The translations under genes and the position numbers were made by a program. Under the pieces are notes generated by a model. It searched no databases, had not been told where the DNA came from, and worked only from the letters and a program-made list of their open reading frames with translations. From the NCBI GenBank assembly GCA_009841005.1, contig VXMR01000151.1:1-51151 (forward strand): a DNA stretch of 51,151 nt, given 5' to 3'. The stretch comes from Gemmatimonadales bacterium (lineage in GTDB: Bacteria; Gemmatimonadota; Gemmatimonadetes; Palauibacterales; Palauibacteraceae). Shown here in pieces: positions 7,422-15,399 of this stretch. Positions within the stretch are counted from its first letter, which is position 1. Each line of letters starts with the position of its first letter.

Positions 7422-9593
7422 ATGCGGTTCGCAAAGACAATATGGGGTCGGCGGCGGGCGTGGGCGGTCGGGGTGGCGTGGGGCGTCTCGTTCGCCGCGC
7501 TCCCGGTCTCCGCCCAGGAAGCGGGAACCCCGATCGACTACGACGCCGCGATCGCGCAGAGCGGAATCGACGGCAGCTACGGGTACCTTAGCGCGCTGGA
7601 AGGGTCCGCGACGCTCATTCAGGGAGACACCCGGGAGCGCATCCAGCTCTCGGTGAACGAGCCCGTCCTTGTCGGCGACCGGATCTTCGTGTCCGACGAA
7701 TCGCGCATCGAGATTCTGCTCGCCGACGGAAACCTCGTTCGGATCGGGGACCGGGCGGAGCTTGTCTTCCGCGCGCTCGCCAACTCGGCGGATTCGAGCG
7801 ACCCCGCCTCCATCCTCGAACTCGCGCGCGGATCGCTGCAACTCGTGGTGGCCGCGAATCCGCCGGCGGCCGAAGGGCCCTCCGTCATCACGCCGAACGC
7901 GACGATCCGGCCGCAGGGAGCGGGTGCCTTCCTGATCCTCGTCGACGACGGGGGCCGCAGCGAGATCGTCGTGCGCGAGGGGGTGGCCGAGGTCACCACG
8001 CAGTCCGAACTCGCGGAGGTTCGCCCGGGAGAGAGCCTGTTCGTAGAGGGAGCGCAGGGCGACCGGCTCCGCTTTGCGGCGGCCCCGGGTCTCCAGCAAC
8101 TGGAAGCGTGGGGGCGGGGGCTCGCCGACCAGGCGGGCGGCGAGTACGCCGCTCACGTGGACCCGGACCTCCACTACGCCGCGTCTTCGCTCGGGGGGCA
8201 CGGGTCGTGGGTGCAGGTGGACGCGGGGGTCGCGTGGCGTCCGCGGGTGTCCACGGGCTGGGCCCCGTACCGACACGGGCGCTGGCGAAACACGCCCAGC
8301 GGAATGTTCTGGGTCTCCTACGAGCCGTGGGGCTGGGTTCCCTACCACTACGGGTACTGGGACCTCGATCCGAACTGGGGCTGGATCTGGTTCCCCGGCC
8401 GCCGTTTCGCCGTGGCGCACGTCTACTGGTACTGGGGCCCGAGCTACGCGGGCTGGATTCCGTCGGGATACTACTGGCGCCACTACCGGAGTTATTACGG
8501 GAGCAGTTGGGGCTTCCACTTCGGCGTCTACGGACACATCGGGGGCGGCTTCGGGCGGTATCGGCACTGGACGTTCCTGCCGCACGGGCGCCTCGGACAC
8601 CGGCGACAGCACTTCTACTCGGTGGGCGGTTCGGACTTCGGCCGCGGGCGAAAGGCGGTCGAGCGAGGCGTCCTGCTGACGGATTCCCGTCTGCTCGGGC
8701 GGCAGGCGCAGCGGCGACCCGCGCAGACGCTGGCGAGTCTCAGGCGCGCGGTCTCGCGTGACGGGAGGACGGCGGTCGATGCGAACGGCTTCATCGATCG
8801 CGGCGCGAGCCTGCCGCGGGATGTCGAACGCGTCGTGCTACGGAGCCGCGATGGCCGGTCGGCCCGCCCGCGCGACGCGACCGCCGGAATGCGGAACGGC
8901 ACCTCGCGGACGGCCGGTTCGCCGCGTGTTCGCGTGACCACGCGGTCGCCCGAGGCCGGCGCGTTGCGGCTGGAGCGGTCCGGCGCGCAGGGGACGACGC
9001 GGACCGGCGTGCAGCGGGCGACGCCGCCCGCGGACGGGACCGGAGCCCGCCCGGCGATCCGGCGGCCCACGGCGCGGGCGCGGGATGTGCCCGACGCCGT
9101 GAGACGACCGGTCGTGCGGCCCACGACGCGCACGGGTTCCGGCGGCGTACAGCGCGCGTCCCCGCGGACGGGCGACGACGGCGTTCGTCGGATCGTTCGC
9201 CCGCGGACGGCGCGGGAGTCGCCGGCCGTTCGGCGGACGGGAGGCTCGACGACGCGGCCGACGGCACGGTCGAATCCGGCGAGGCCGACCGTGCGGTCCA
9301 CGCCGGCGCGACCAGCGGCGCGGCCCACGACGACGAGACCCGTGACCCGGCAACCCGCCCCGCGGTCATCGCGGCCGGCGGCGCGGCCTTCCGGCCCGTC
9401 GAGGTCGAGCGGCACCGTCAGTCGTTCCAGCGGCGGGTCCCGATCCGGGGGCGCGGTCCGCCGCTCCGGCGGCAGCTCCCGATCCGGCGGCACGGTCCGC
9501 CGCTCCAGCGGTAGCTCCCGATCCGGGGGCGCGGTCCGCCGCTCGGGTGGCAGCTCCCGATCCGGAGGTGCCGTTCGCCGATCGGGCGGCTAG
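7422..9593 (+). CDS. FecR-domain, DUF6600-like secreted protein with a disordered basic tail
   Basis: The 723-residue protein begins with a signal peptide (WAVGVAWGVSFAALPVSAQE). A FecR-like domain follows (about 60-170: GDRIFVSDESRIEILLADGNLVRIG, then REGVAEVTTQ). Residues about 255-420 are extremely rich in Trp, Tyr and Gly, with repeated units of the type SYEPWGWVPYHYGYW and NWGWIWFPGRRF, as in DUF6600 proteins. From about 440 to the end the chain is almost only Arg, Ser, Thr, Pro, Gly and Ala and must be disordered; its last 55 residues are 13-residue repeats. It starts at ATG 7422 after GGGAG. No FecI-type sigma factor or TonB receptor adjoins it, so a classic iron-signalling role is unlikely; it may bind cell-surface polymer or nucleic acid. 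Confidence 0.85.
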   Translation: MRFAKTIWGRRRAWAVGVAWGVSFAALPVSAQEAGTPIDYDAAIAQSGIDGSYGYLSALEGSATLIQGDTRERIQLSVNEPVLVGDRIFVSDESRIEILLADGNLVRIGDRAELVFRALANSADSSDPASILELARGSLQLVVAANPPAAEGPSVITPNATIRPQGAGAFLILVDDGGRSEIVVREGVAEVTTQSELAEVRPGESLFVEGAQGDRLRFAAAPGLQQLEAWGRGLADQAGGEYAAHVDPDLHYAASSLGGHGSWVQVDAGVAWRPRVSTGWAPYRHGRWRNTPSGMFWVSYEPWGWVPYHYGYWDLDPNWGWIWFPGRRFAVAHVYWYWGPSYAGWIPSGYYWRHYRSYYGSSWGFHFGVYGHIGGGFGRYRHWTFLPHGRLGHRRQHFYSVGGSDFGRGRKAVERGVLLTDSRLLGRQAQRRPAQTLASLRRAVSRDGRTAVDANGFIDRGASLPRDVERVVLRSRDGRSARPRDATAGMRNGTSRTAGSPRVRVTTRSPEAGALRLERSGAQGTTRTGVQRATPPADGTGARPAIRRPTARARDVPDAVRRPVVRPTTRTGSGGVQRASPRTGDDGVRRIVRPRTARESPAVRRTGGSTTRPTARSNPARPTVRSTPARPAARPTTTRPVTRQPAPRSSRPAARPSGPSRSSGTVSRSSGGSRSGGAVRRSGGSSRSGGTVRRSSGSSRSGGAVRRSGGSSRSGGAVRRSGG
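9426..9590 (+). repeat. 39-bp in-frame tandem repeats at the 3' end of the FecR-domain gene
   Basis: Four complete 39-bp units (9426-9464, 9465-9503, 9504-9542, 9543-9581) and a 9-bp partial unit end at the stop codon. Each encodes 13 residues of the form SGGSSRSGGAVRR. Units differ mainly at third codon positions and a few substitutions (Ala/Thr, Gly/Ser), so the copies have had time to diverge while the protein pattern was kept. The array is the kind of tract that changes copy number between strains. Confidence 0.9.
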
Positions 9594-9605
9594 CAGTCCG
9601 AGAGA

Positions 9606-10175
9606 TCAGGAATCCGGCCATACGGCCGGGTCCCGCTCCATCTCCGGCTCCGGTTCGACGCCGAGCGCCTCGACCATGCGGACGTAGTAGTTGAAGAAGC
9701 CGACGACTTCGGTCGCGGTCAGGATCTGCGCGTCGGTCCAGCCGACCTCTCGCAACTCGTCGGTGTCCCGCCGGGCTGTGGAGGTCGGGTCGCGCGTGAT
9801 CGCCACGGCATAGTCCATCAGGCGGCGCGTCTTTTCGTCGAGCCCCGCCGTCCGGTAGTCGGCGCGGATCGCGCCGGCCAGTTCAGCGTCTCCAGTGGCC
9901 TGACGGAGATCCTCTCCGTGCGCCTCCGTTCAGTAGAAACAGTCCAGTTCGCGCGAGGTCACGGTCGCGAGCATCTCGCGCACGTCCCGCGCCAGCGGTC
10001 CCGGCGCCAGCATCAACGCCTCGTAGAGCTGGATCGAGGCGCGCATGACGGGCGGGTTCAGGCTCTGGATGCCGATCACGTTGAAGACGCGCCCCGCGCG
10101 GCGGACGGCCTTCTCGTACTCGCGGGCCACGAGCCCTTTCGCTTCGTCGGGAGCTACCGTCTCGATATGCGGCAT
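9606..10175 (-). CDS. AhpD-like (carboxymuconolactone decarboxylase family) probable selenoprotein, in-frame TGA
   Basis: Read through the TGA at 9930-9932, the frame gives 189 residues, the normal length for peroxidase-related AhpD-like enzymes, which reduce peroxides with a CxxC thiol pair. The N-terminal part runs to RELDCFY; the TGA then stands at residue 82, exactly where the second active-site cysteine is expected, giving C79-x-x-U82. It is followed by TEAHGEDLRQ, with the conserved histidine (H86) four residues on. The C-terminal part (LMDYAVAITRDP...GWTDAQILTATEVVGFFNYYVRMVEALG) is intact and typical. A hairpin directly after the TGA fits a bacterial SECIS. Translation starts at ATG 10175 behind AGGAGG. 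The gene follows the hydroxyproline dehydratase gene by 60 bp. A nonsense-mutated pseudogene is the alternative. Confidence 0.8.
9903..9919 (-). promoter_or_regulatory. SECIS-like hairpin following the in-frame UGA
   Basis: In the mRNA, 10 nt after the UGA, ACGGAGA pairs perfectly with UCUCCGU around a GGA loop (7-bp stem, 3-nt loop). The apical loop begins 18 nt after the UGA and opens with G. Bacterial SECIS elements have a small apical loop with a G among its first two bases, about 16-37 nt from the UGA, so geometry and loop fit. A second copy of ACGGAG directly after the UGA could pair with the same 3' arm, giving an alternative longer-loop form. Confidence 0.65.
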
Positions 10176-10235
10176 GCCGCCTCCTGTGGGCGATGGATCC
10201 GGGGTGCGAGTCAGCTCATCGGCGGAACCGGCTCC

Positions 10236-11264
10236 TCAGCGTACGAGGAAGCCGTCCCGCCACGGGTCCTCCGGATCGACGAGGAACTCGTGACGGCCCG
10301 TCACCCAGGCCCGGCCGCCGACCTCCGGCACGACGGCCTCGTGCCCGCCGACCGACGTCGTCTCCACGACGCGGCCGCTGAACCGGCCGCCGATGATGCT
10401 CTCGACGATAATCTCCGCAGCCCCGGACCCCTCCCCACGCGCGTGAAGGATGGCGAGGCGGCCGCTCACTGCCGTCCCCGTCGGACTTCGGTCGAGTTCC
10501 CCGTCCGCGAAGATGCAGACATGCCGCGAGTGGTGTGCGGTGTCCGCCGCCGCCCCCGTGAACACGGTGCCGTAGAGAAACCCGAGATCCGGGTCGTCCG
10601 GATGCGAGATGTGATTCGCGGCGGACGAAGACACTGCGCGCGTGATCCGGCGCCCCGCGTCGATGAGGTCGGCGGCGGCGGCGGGTGTGAGGGCGAGCCC
10701 GAGCGCGTCCGCATCGACGTACGCGTAGAAGGCCCCGCCGAAGGCGAGGTCGTACGGCACGGTACCCAGCCCCTCGACCTCCACGGCCTGGCCCAGAGCG
10801 GGCGCGAAGGAAGGCACGTTGACGAACCGGACCTCGCTGACCCGCTCGCCGTCCACGATCGCGGTGGCGCCCACGAGCCCGGCGGGCGTGTCGATCACCA
10901 CGGGCCGCTCCCGCGCCGACCCGTCGATCCAGCCGGCTTCGACGGCGATCTTCGCCACGCCGATGATCCCGTGGCCGCACATGGTCGAATAGCCCTCGTT
11001 GTGCATGAACAGGACGGAGAAGTCGGATCCGGCCCGGACGGGCGGCATCACGAGGCAGCCGTACATGTCCGCGTGCCCTCGCGGCTCCCACATCAGCGCG
11101 CGGCGGAGTTCGTCGTGGTCCGCTCGCGCGACGCGACGCCGTGCGAGGACCGTGTCTCCCTCCAACTCCGGGAAGCCCGCCACGATGACGCGGAGCGGCT
11201 CTCCCTCGGTGTGAGCGTCGATCGTCTCGATGCGAAGCCAGTGTCCGGGCGCGGTCCAGGTCAT
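10236..11264 (-). CDS. Trans-3-hydroxy-L-proline dehydratase (proline racemase family)
   Basis: The protein has 342 residues from ATG 11264, which follows GAGGAG by 5 nt; the frame is open further upstream but that part has no family similarity. It belongs to the proline racemase superfamily (RIETIDAHTEGEPLR near the N-terminus). The first catalytic cysteine, C96 in MCGHGIIG, is present. The second catalytic position is threonine, T262 in DRSPTGTAVSG, instead of cysteine. In this family Cys/Cys means racemase or epimerase, and Cys/Thr is the signature of trans-3-hydroxy-L-proline dehydratases, which make pyrroline-2-carboxylate. No ketimine reductase is visible nearby. The aquaporin-like gene is divergent, 140 bp away. 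Confidence 0.88.
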   Translation of the reverse strand: MTWTAPGHWLRIETIDAHTEGEPLRVIVAGFPELEGDTVLARRRVARADHDELRRALMWEPRGHADMYGCLVMPPVRAGSDFSVLFMHNEGYSTMCGHGIIGVAKIAVEAGWIDGSARERPVVIDTPAGLVGATAIVDGERVSEVRFVNVPSFAPALGQAVEVEGLGTVPYDLAFGGAFYAYVDADALGLALTPAAAADLIDAGRRITRAVSSSAANHISHPDDPDLGFLYGTVFTGAAADTAHHSRHVCIFADGELDRSPTGTAVSGRLAILHARGEGSGAAEIIVESIIGGRFSGRVVETTSVGGHEAVVPEVGGRAWVTGRHEFLVDPEDPWRDGFLVR

Positions 11265-11404
11265 GTGAACTCCTCGGTGAGGCGGTGGCCCCCATCGACG
11301 GGATCGTCGTATGCTGGCGTCGCTGATCTTACACCCCGTCGCCGCAGTCCGCTCCAGCGGCGGCTCGCCGCGCTCCGCAACGGTTGCCTGCTTCAGGAGA
11401 AGGC

Positions 11405-12013
11405 ATGAAACCAAGGGCTCTCGCCGCCGAACTCGTGGGCACGTTTGCGCTCGCGGTGTCCGCCGTGATCTCCGTCAACAACCCCGGTTTTCCCATCCCG
11501 GCGCCGGCGATGGCGGGACTCACGCTGGGCGTCCTCGTTCACCTGCTCGGGCCTGTCTCGGGCTGCCTGCTCAACCCGGCGGTGACGATCGCCATCTGGT
11601 CGATCGGCAGACTCGAGGCGAAGGATGCCGGCTCGTTCATCGCGGCGCAGCTTGCGGGGGCCGGACTGGCCCTCGCCCTCGGAAGCGTCCTGTTCGCAGA
11701 TCCGGTCCCGCTCCTTGTAGACGCGTCCGCCAGCACCGGCGTCGCCGAGATGCTGGGAGCTGCGTTGCTCGCCTTCACGATCGGGGCCGTCTTCATGGGC
11801 CGCATCCCCGACCGGCTGACCGGCGCCGTCATCGGCGCGGCACTCGTCGTGGGAATCTCCTGGGCCGCGCACGGATCGAACGGAGTACTCAATCCCGCGG
11901 TGGCCTTGGGGATCGGTTCCTTCTCGTTCCCCTACGTCTGGGGACCGGTCGTCGGCGCCCTGATCGGCGCGCACCTGTCCCGATACGTCCGCGATCCCGG
12001 CGACGCCCCGTAG
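11405..12013 (+). CDS. Aquaporin/MIP-family channel with atypical filter
   Basis: The 202-residue membrane protein starts at ATG 11405 behind AGGAGAAGGC. It has six hydrophobic segments and the two hallmark half-helix motifs, LNPAV at residues 56-60 and LNPAV at 162-166, so it is a member of the major intrinsic protein family (water or small-solute channel in the inner membrane). Two details differ from classic aquaporins. The residue after the second NPA is Val, where nearly all have the selectivity-filter Arg. The first motif is preceded by GCL rather than GAH. The protein is also short for the family (usually about 230 or more). Substrate therefore uncertain. Confidence 0.85.
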   Translation: MKPRALAAELVGTFALAVSAVISVNNPGFPIPAPAMAGLTLGVLVHLLGPVSGCLLNPAVTIAIWSIGRLEAKDAGSFIAAQLAGAGLALALGSVLFADPVPLLVDASASTGVAEMLGAALLAFTIGAVFMGRIPDRLTGAVIGAALVVGISWAAHGSNGVLNPAVALGIGSFSFPYVWGPVVGALIGAHLSRYVRDPGDAP

Positions 12014-12052
12014 CTGGCTAGCGGTGCGTGGCGTAGCGGTCGGCGCCCGGAG

Positions 12053-12556
12053 TCATTCGGAGCGGTCCTCGCCCTCCGGCGAGTCCGGCGCCTCGCCCTC
12101 CGCGAGGGCGCGGTAGAAGGTGAGGCCGTTCATGTCGAGGTCGTAGAAGGCGAACTCGCGGGTGCCCCAGGGGGTCCGGCGCAGCGCCGTCCGCTCGTGG
12201 AAGACGCCCTGATCCCGGTATTCCTCGAACAATGCCTCGACGTCGGGCACGACGAAGCGCAGCATGGGGCGCTCGACGCGGGACCAATCCTCCGCATCGT
12301 GCCACTGCAGGTGTAACTCGATCCCGTCGCGCCTCAGTCCGGCGTATCCCGGATCGCGGGTGGAATCGGCGAAGGCGAGTTCGAAACCCAGCCGCCCGAC
12401 GTAGAAGCCGATCGCCGCGGCGACGTCCCGCGACGGGAGCACGGGCTGTACCGCCTCGAGGCGGGCCGCCCTACCCTCCCCCGCTATCGGTAGTTCTCCA
12501 TCAGGGCGTCCAGCGCCTCGGATCCCGGACACAACTCCTCGAAGGGAAGGTCCCAC
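12053..12556 (-). CDS. VOC-superfamily (glyoxalase/bleomycin-resistance fold) protein
   Basis: About 130 residues form one VOC domain made of two beta-alpha-beta-beta-beta halves: VLPSRDVAAAIGFYVGRLGFELAF at the front and RFVVPDVEALFEEYRDQGV...REFAFYDLDMNGLTFYR at the back. Such proteins bind metals, toxins or small substrates; the specific role cannot be read. The start is unsettled: ATG 12556 would overlap korB by 73 nt, GTG 12532 and GTG 12442 are alternatives, and the domain itself begins near 12460, after a GGGGAGGG that could serve as ribosome-binding site. The C-terminus is acidic (EGEAPDSPEGEDRSE). It is the last gene of the kor operon. Confidence 0.8.
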   Translation of the reverse strand: MGPSLRGVVSGIRGAGRPDGELPIAGEGRAARLEAVQPVLPSRDVAAAIGFYVGRLGFELAFADSTRDPGYAGLRRDGIELHLQWHDAEDWSRVERPMLRFVVPDVEALFEEYRDQGVFHERTALRRTPWGTREFAFYDLDMNGLTFYRALAEGEAPDSPEGEDRSE

Positions 12557-13557
12557 AGCGGCCGGTCGACCGTCCCCAGCACGTCGTGGAGGTCCCTCGA
12601 CTCCGGGTCCACGTAGAGGAGCCCGGTCGGAACCTCTCCCGCGTTCTGCCGTTCGCGCAGGTAGCCGTACACGGCGTCCCGGTCGGTCGCGTCGTAGTCG
12701 CCCTCCACCTGCCGGAAGCGGATCACGCTGCCGTCGTGCATGCGGACGTCGCGCACATCGGCGGACGCGATGTCGGCCGTGATCTCATCGGCCGGGGGGA
12801 CGAAGTCCTTCGGGGCGACGAACGCCGCCTCGACGGCCTCGCGAAAGTGCTCGCGCGTGTAGGCGTAGCTCTTCGTCGAACCCACATGGTCGTTGAACGT
12901 CACGCAGGGCGAGATGACATCGACGAGGGCGAGGCCCGGGTGCCGGATTCCCGCCTTGATGATGGGGACGAGCTGGTCCTTGTCGCCGGAGAAGCCCCGG
13001 GCGACGAAGGTCGCGCCGATCGAAAGTCCGAGCAGGGCGGGATCGATGGGGGGCTGTTCGTTCGACACGCCCCGCTTCGACTTCGAGCCCATGTCGGCCG
13101 AGGCGGAGAACTGGCCCTTCGTCAGGCCGTAGACCCCGTTGTTCTCGATGATGTAGAGGAGGTCGAGGTTGCGCCGCACCGCGTGGCACAGCTGCCCGAG
13201 CCCGATCGAGAGCGAGTCCCCGTCTCCGGAGACGCCGATGTAAACGAGGTCGCGGTTCGCGGCGTTCGCTCCGCTCGCGACCGACGGCATCCGCCCGTGC
13301 ACGCTGTTGAAGCCGTGGGATTCGGACATGAAGTAGGCGGTCGTCTTCGACGAGCAGCCGATCCCGCTCATCTTCGCGGCCCGGTGCGTCGGGATCGCGA
13401 GTTCCCACGCCGCCTCGATGAGCGCGGCGGTGACGGAATCGTGACCGCACCCCGCGCACAGGGTGGACATCACGCCCTCGTAGTCGCGCCGCGTCAGCCC
13501 GAGTTCGTTCTTCTCCAGGCTCGGGTGGAAGACCCGCGGCTTGGCGATGTACGTCAT
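12484..13557 (-). CDS. korB: 2-oxoacid:ferredoxin oxidoreductase subunit beta
   Basis: The 357-residue subunit carries thiamine diphosphate and one [4Fe-4S] cluster of a 2-oxoacid (most likely 2-oxoglutarate) ferredoxin oxidoreductase. The cluster cysteines are C34 and C37 (CAGCGH), C68 (GIGCSS) and C218 (ISPCVTF). The TPP/Mg motif is GDGDS at 111-115 with ENNGVYG at 138-144. Length is above the roughly 290 residues of short KorB proteins, owing to a C-terminal extension ending in GSEALDALMENYR. It overlaps the alpha-subunit stop by 4 nt (ATGA), so the subunits are translationally coupled. Subtype (2-oxoglutarate rather than pyruvate) is inferred from overall resemblance to KorAB. Confidence 0.94.
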   Translation of the reverse strand: MTYIAKPRVFHPSLEKNELGLTRRDYEGVMSTLCAGCGHDSVTAALIEAAWELAIPTHRAAKMSGIGCSSKTTAYFMSESHGFNSVHGRMPSVASGANAANRDLVYIGVSGDGDSLSIGLGQLCHAVRRNLDLLYIIENNGVYGLTKGQFSASADMGSKSKRGVSNEQPPIDPALLGLSIGATFVARGFSGDKDQLVPIIKAGIRHPGLALVDVISPCVTFNDHVGSTKSYAYTREHFREAVEAAFVAPKDFVPPADEITADIASADVRDVRMHDGSVIRFRQVEGDYDATDRDAVYGYLRERQNAGEVPTGLLYVDPESRDLHDVLGTVDRPLWDLPFEELCPGSEALDALMENYR

Positions 13558-15395
13558 GCACCCACTCCTTCCGCGGTCTCCGCCGCGAGCCCGAGGCGGT
13601 CCTTCACGCCCGCGATGACGTGGCGCGCGCTCAGCGGGAGCCCCCCGTAGCGGAGGACCGAGGCCAGCCGTTCCTTCGAGGCCGGCGTCTCCAGCGTGAG
13701 CAGCGACTTCAACTGCGCGTCCCGGTTCTGTTCGATGACGATGTTGAGGTCGTGCGCCTCGATGAAGCGTCCGACTTCGGGCGCGAAGGGGAAGGCGCGG
13801 ATCCGCATGTAGTCGAGCCGGAGCCCGTCTTCCGCCTCCATGCGCTCGATGGCCTCGCGCACCGCGCCGTCGCAGGCGCCCAGCGTGATGAGCCCGTATC
13901 GCGCGTCCGGCCGCGAGCGGATCTCCGGGGCCGGCACGGCCTCCGCGGCGTTGTCGATCTTCACCGCGATGCGGTCGATGACCTCCTGGTACTCGTCCGG
14001 CTCCTCAGTGTACTTGCCGTACTTCGTGTGGCCGGAGCCGCGCGTGAAGTAGGCGCCCTTCGGATCCTCGCCCGGGATCGTCCGATACGGGATCCCGTCC
14101 CCGTCCACGTCGAGGTAGCGATAGAACGTCTCGATCTCCGCGAGCGCCTCCGAGTCGAGCACCTTCCCGCGATCCGGCCGGTACGCGTCATCCCACTCGA
14201 AGCGGGGCACGACCCAGTCGTTCATCCCGATGTCGAGGTCGGAGAGCACGAAGATGGGCGTCTGGAAGCGTTCCGCGAGGTCGAACGCGTGCACGCTGAA
14301 CTCGAAGCACTCCGCCGGGTCCTTCGGGTAGAGGCAGACGTGTTTCGTGTCTCCGTGCGAGGCGTAGGCGCAGAGGAGGATGTCGCCCTGCTGGGTGCGC
14401 GTCGGCATGCCGGTCGAGGGGCCGACGCGCTCGACGTCGAAGAAGACGCACGGGACTTCGGCGTAGTAGGCGAGCCCGATGAACTCGGTCATGAGCGAGA
14501 TCCCGGCCCCGCTCGTCGCCGTGAAGGCCCGGGCTCCGGCCCACCCCGCGCCGATCGTGATGCCCGCCGCCGCGAGTTCGTCCTCCGCCTGCAGGATCGC
14601 CGCCCGGCTCCGCCCGGTCCCGTCCTCGACGCGCAGCCGCCGGCAATAGGCCGTGAAGGCGTCGACGAGCGAGGTCGAGGGGGTGATCGGGTACCAGGCC
14701 GCGACCGTCGCGCCCGCGTAGACGCAGCCGAGCGCCGCCGCCGTGTTGCCGTCGATGAGAATCGAGTCGCGCGTGGCGTCCATCCCCTCGAGCCGGATCG
14801 GCAGGGGGCACTCGAAGTTCTCCGTCGCGTAGTCGTGGCCGAGCCGGATCGCCTCGAAGTTGGCGTCGAGGAGGTGGCGCTTCCTCTCGCCGAAGGTCTC
14901 CTCGAGCAGTCCGCGGATCACCGCCATGTCGATGTCGAGGAGGGCGGCGAGCGCGCCCGTATAGGCGATGTTCTTCATCAGGATGCGCGTGCGGCCGCCG
15001 TCAAAGGTCTTCACGCACATCTCGGCCAGCGGGACGCCGAGGAAGGTCACCTCCTCGCGCCGCAGCGTGTCCGCCATGGGCCAGCTCGAGTCGTACAGCA
15101 GCCAGCCGCCGGGGACGAGTTCCTCGATGTCCTGGGCGTAGGTCTCCGGGTTCATCGCCACGATGAGGTCGAAGTCCGGCGTGCGCGCGACGTGGCCCGA
15201 CCCGTTCACGCGGATCTCGTACCAGGTGGGAAGGCCCTGGATGTTCGACGGAAAGACGTTCTTCCCCGACACCGGGACCCCCATCCGGAAGATCGACTGC
15301 ATGATGAGCCCGTTGGCGCTCGCGGAGCCCGTCCCGTTCACGGTGCCGATCTTGAGCGCGAAGTCGTTCACGCGGCCGGTCTTCATTTCGGGCAT
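13554..15395 (-). CDS. korA: 2-oxoacid:ferredoxin oxidoreductase subunit alpha, gamma-alpha fusion
   Basis: The 613-residue protein fuses a gamma domain (about 1-195: KIGTVNGTGSASANGLIMQSIFRMG and a following MNPETYAQDIEELVPGG) to the alpha domain (about 205-600: NTAAALGCVYAGATVAAWYPITPSTSLVDAF, then SGAGISLMTEFIGLAYYAEVP and GPSTGMPTRTQQGD). Together with KorB it oxidatively decarboxylates a 2-oxoacid to acyl-CoA and reduces ferredoxin. The gamma-alpha fusion is the arrangement seen in two-subunit enzymes that often tolerate oxygen. It starts at ATG 15395, two bases after the flavoprotein stop codon (15400-15402), with ATG 15386 also possible. Coupled to korB by a 4-nt overlap. Confidence 0.94.
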   Translation of the reverse strand: MPEMKTGRVNDFALKIGTVNGTGSASANGLIMQSIFRMGVPVSGKNVFPSNIQGLPTWYEIRVNGSGHVARTPDFDLIVAMNPETYAQDIEELVPGGWLLYDSSWPMADTLRREEVTFLGVPLAEMCVKTFDGGRTRILMKNIAYTGALAALLDIDMAVIRGLLEETFGERKRHLLDANFEAIRLGHDYATENFECPLPIRLEGMDATRDSILIDGNTAAALGCVYAGATVAAWYPITPSTSLVDAFTAYCRRLRVEDGTGRSRAAILQAEDELAAAGITIGAGWAGARAFTATSGAGISLMTEFIGLAYYAEVPCVFFDVERVGPSTGMPTRTQQGDILLCAYASHGDTKHVCLYPKDPAECFEFSVHAFDLAERFQTPIFVLSDLDIGMNDWVVPRFEWDDAYRPDRGKVLDSEALAEIETFYRYLDVDGDGIPYRTIPGEDPKGAYFTRGSGHTKYGKYTEEPDEYQEVIDRIAVKIDNAAEAVPAPEIRSRPDARYGLITLGACDGAVREAIERMEAEDGLRLDYMRIRAFPFAPEVGRFIEAHDLNIVIEQNRDAQLKSLLTLETPASKERLASVLRYGGLPLSARHVIAGVKDRLGLAAETAEGVGA

Positions 15396-15399
15396 TCCG

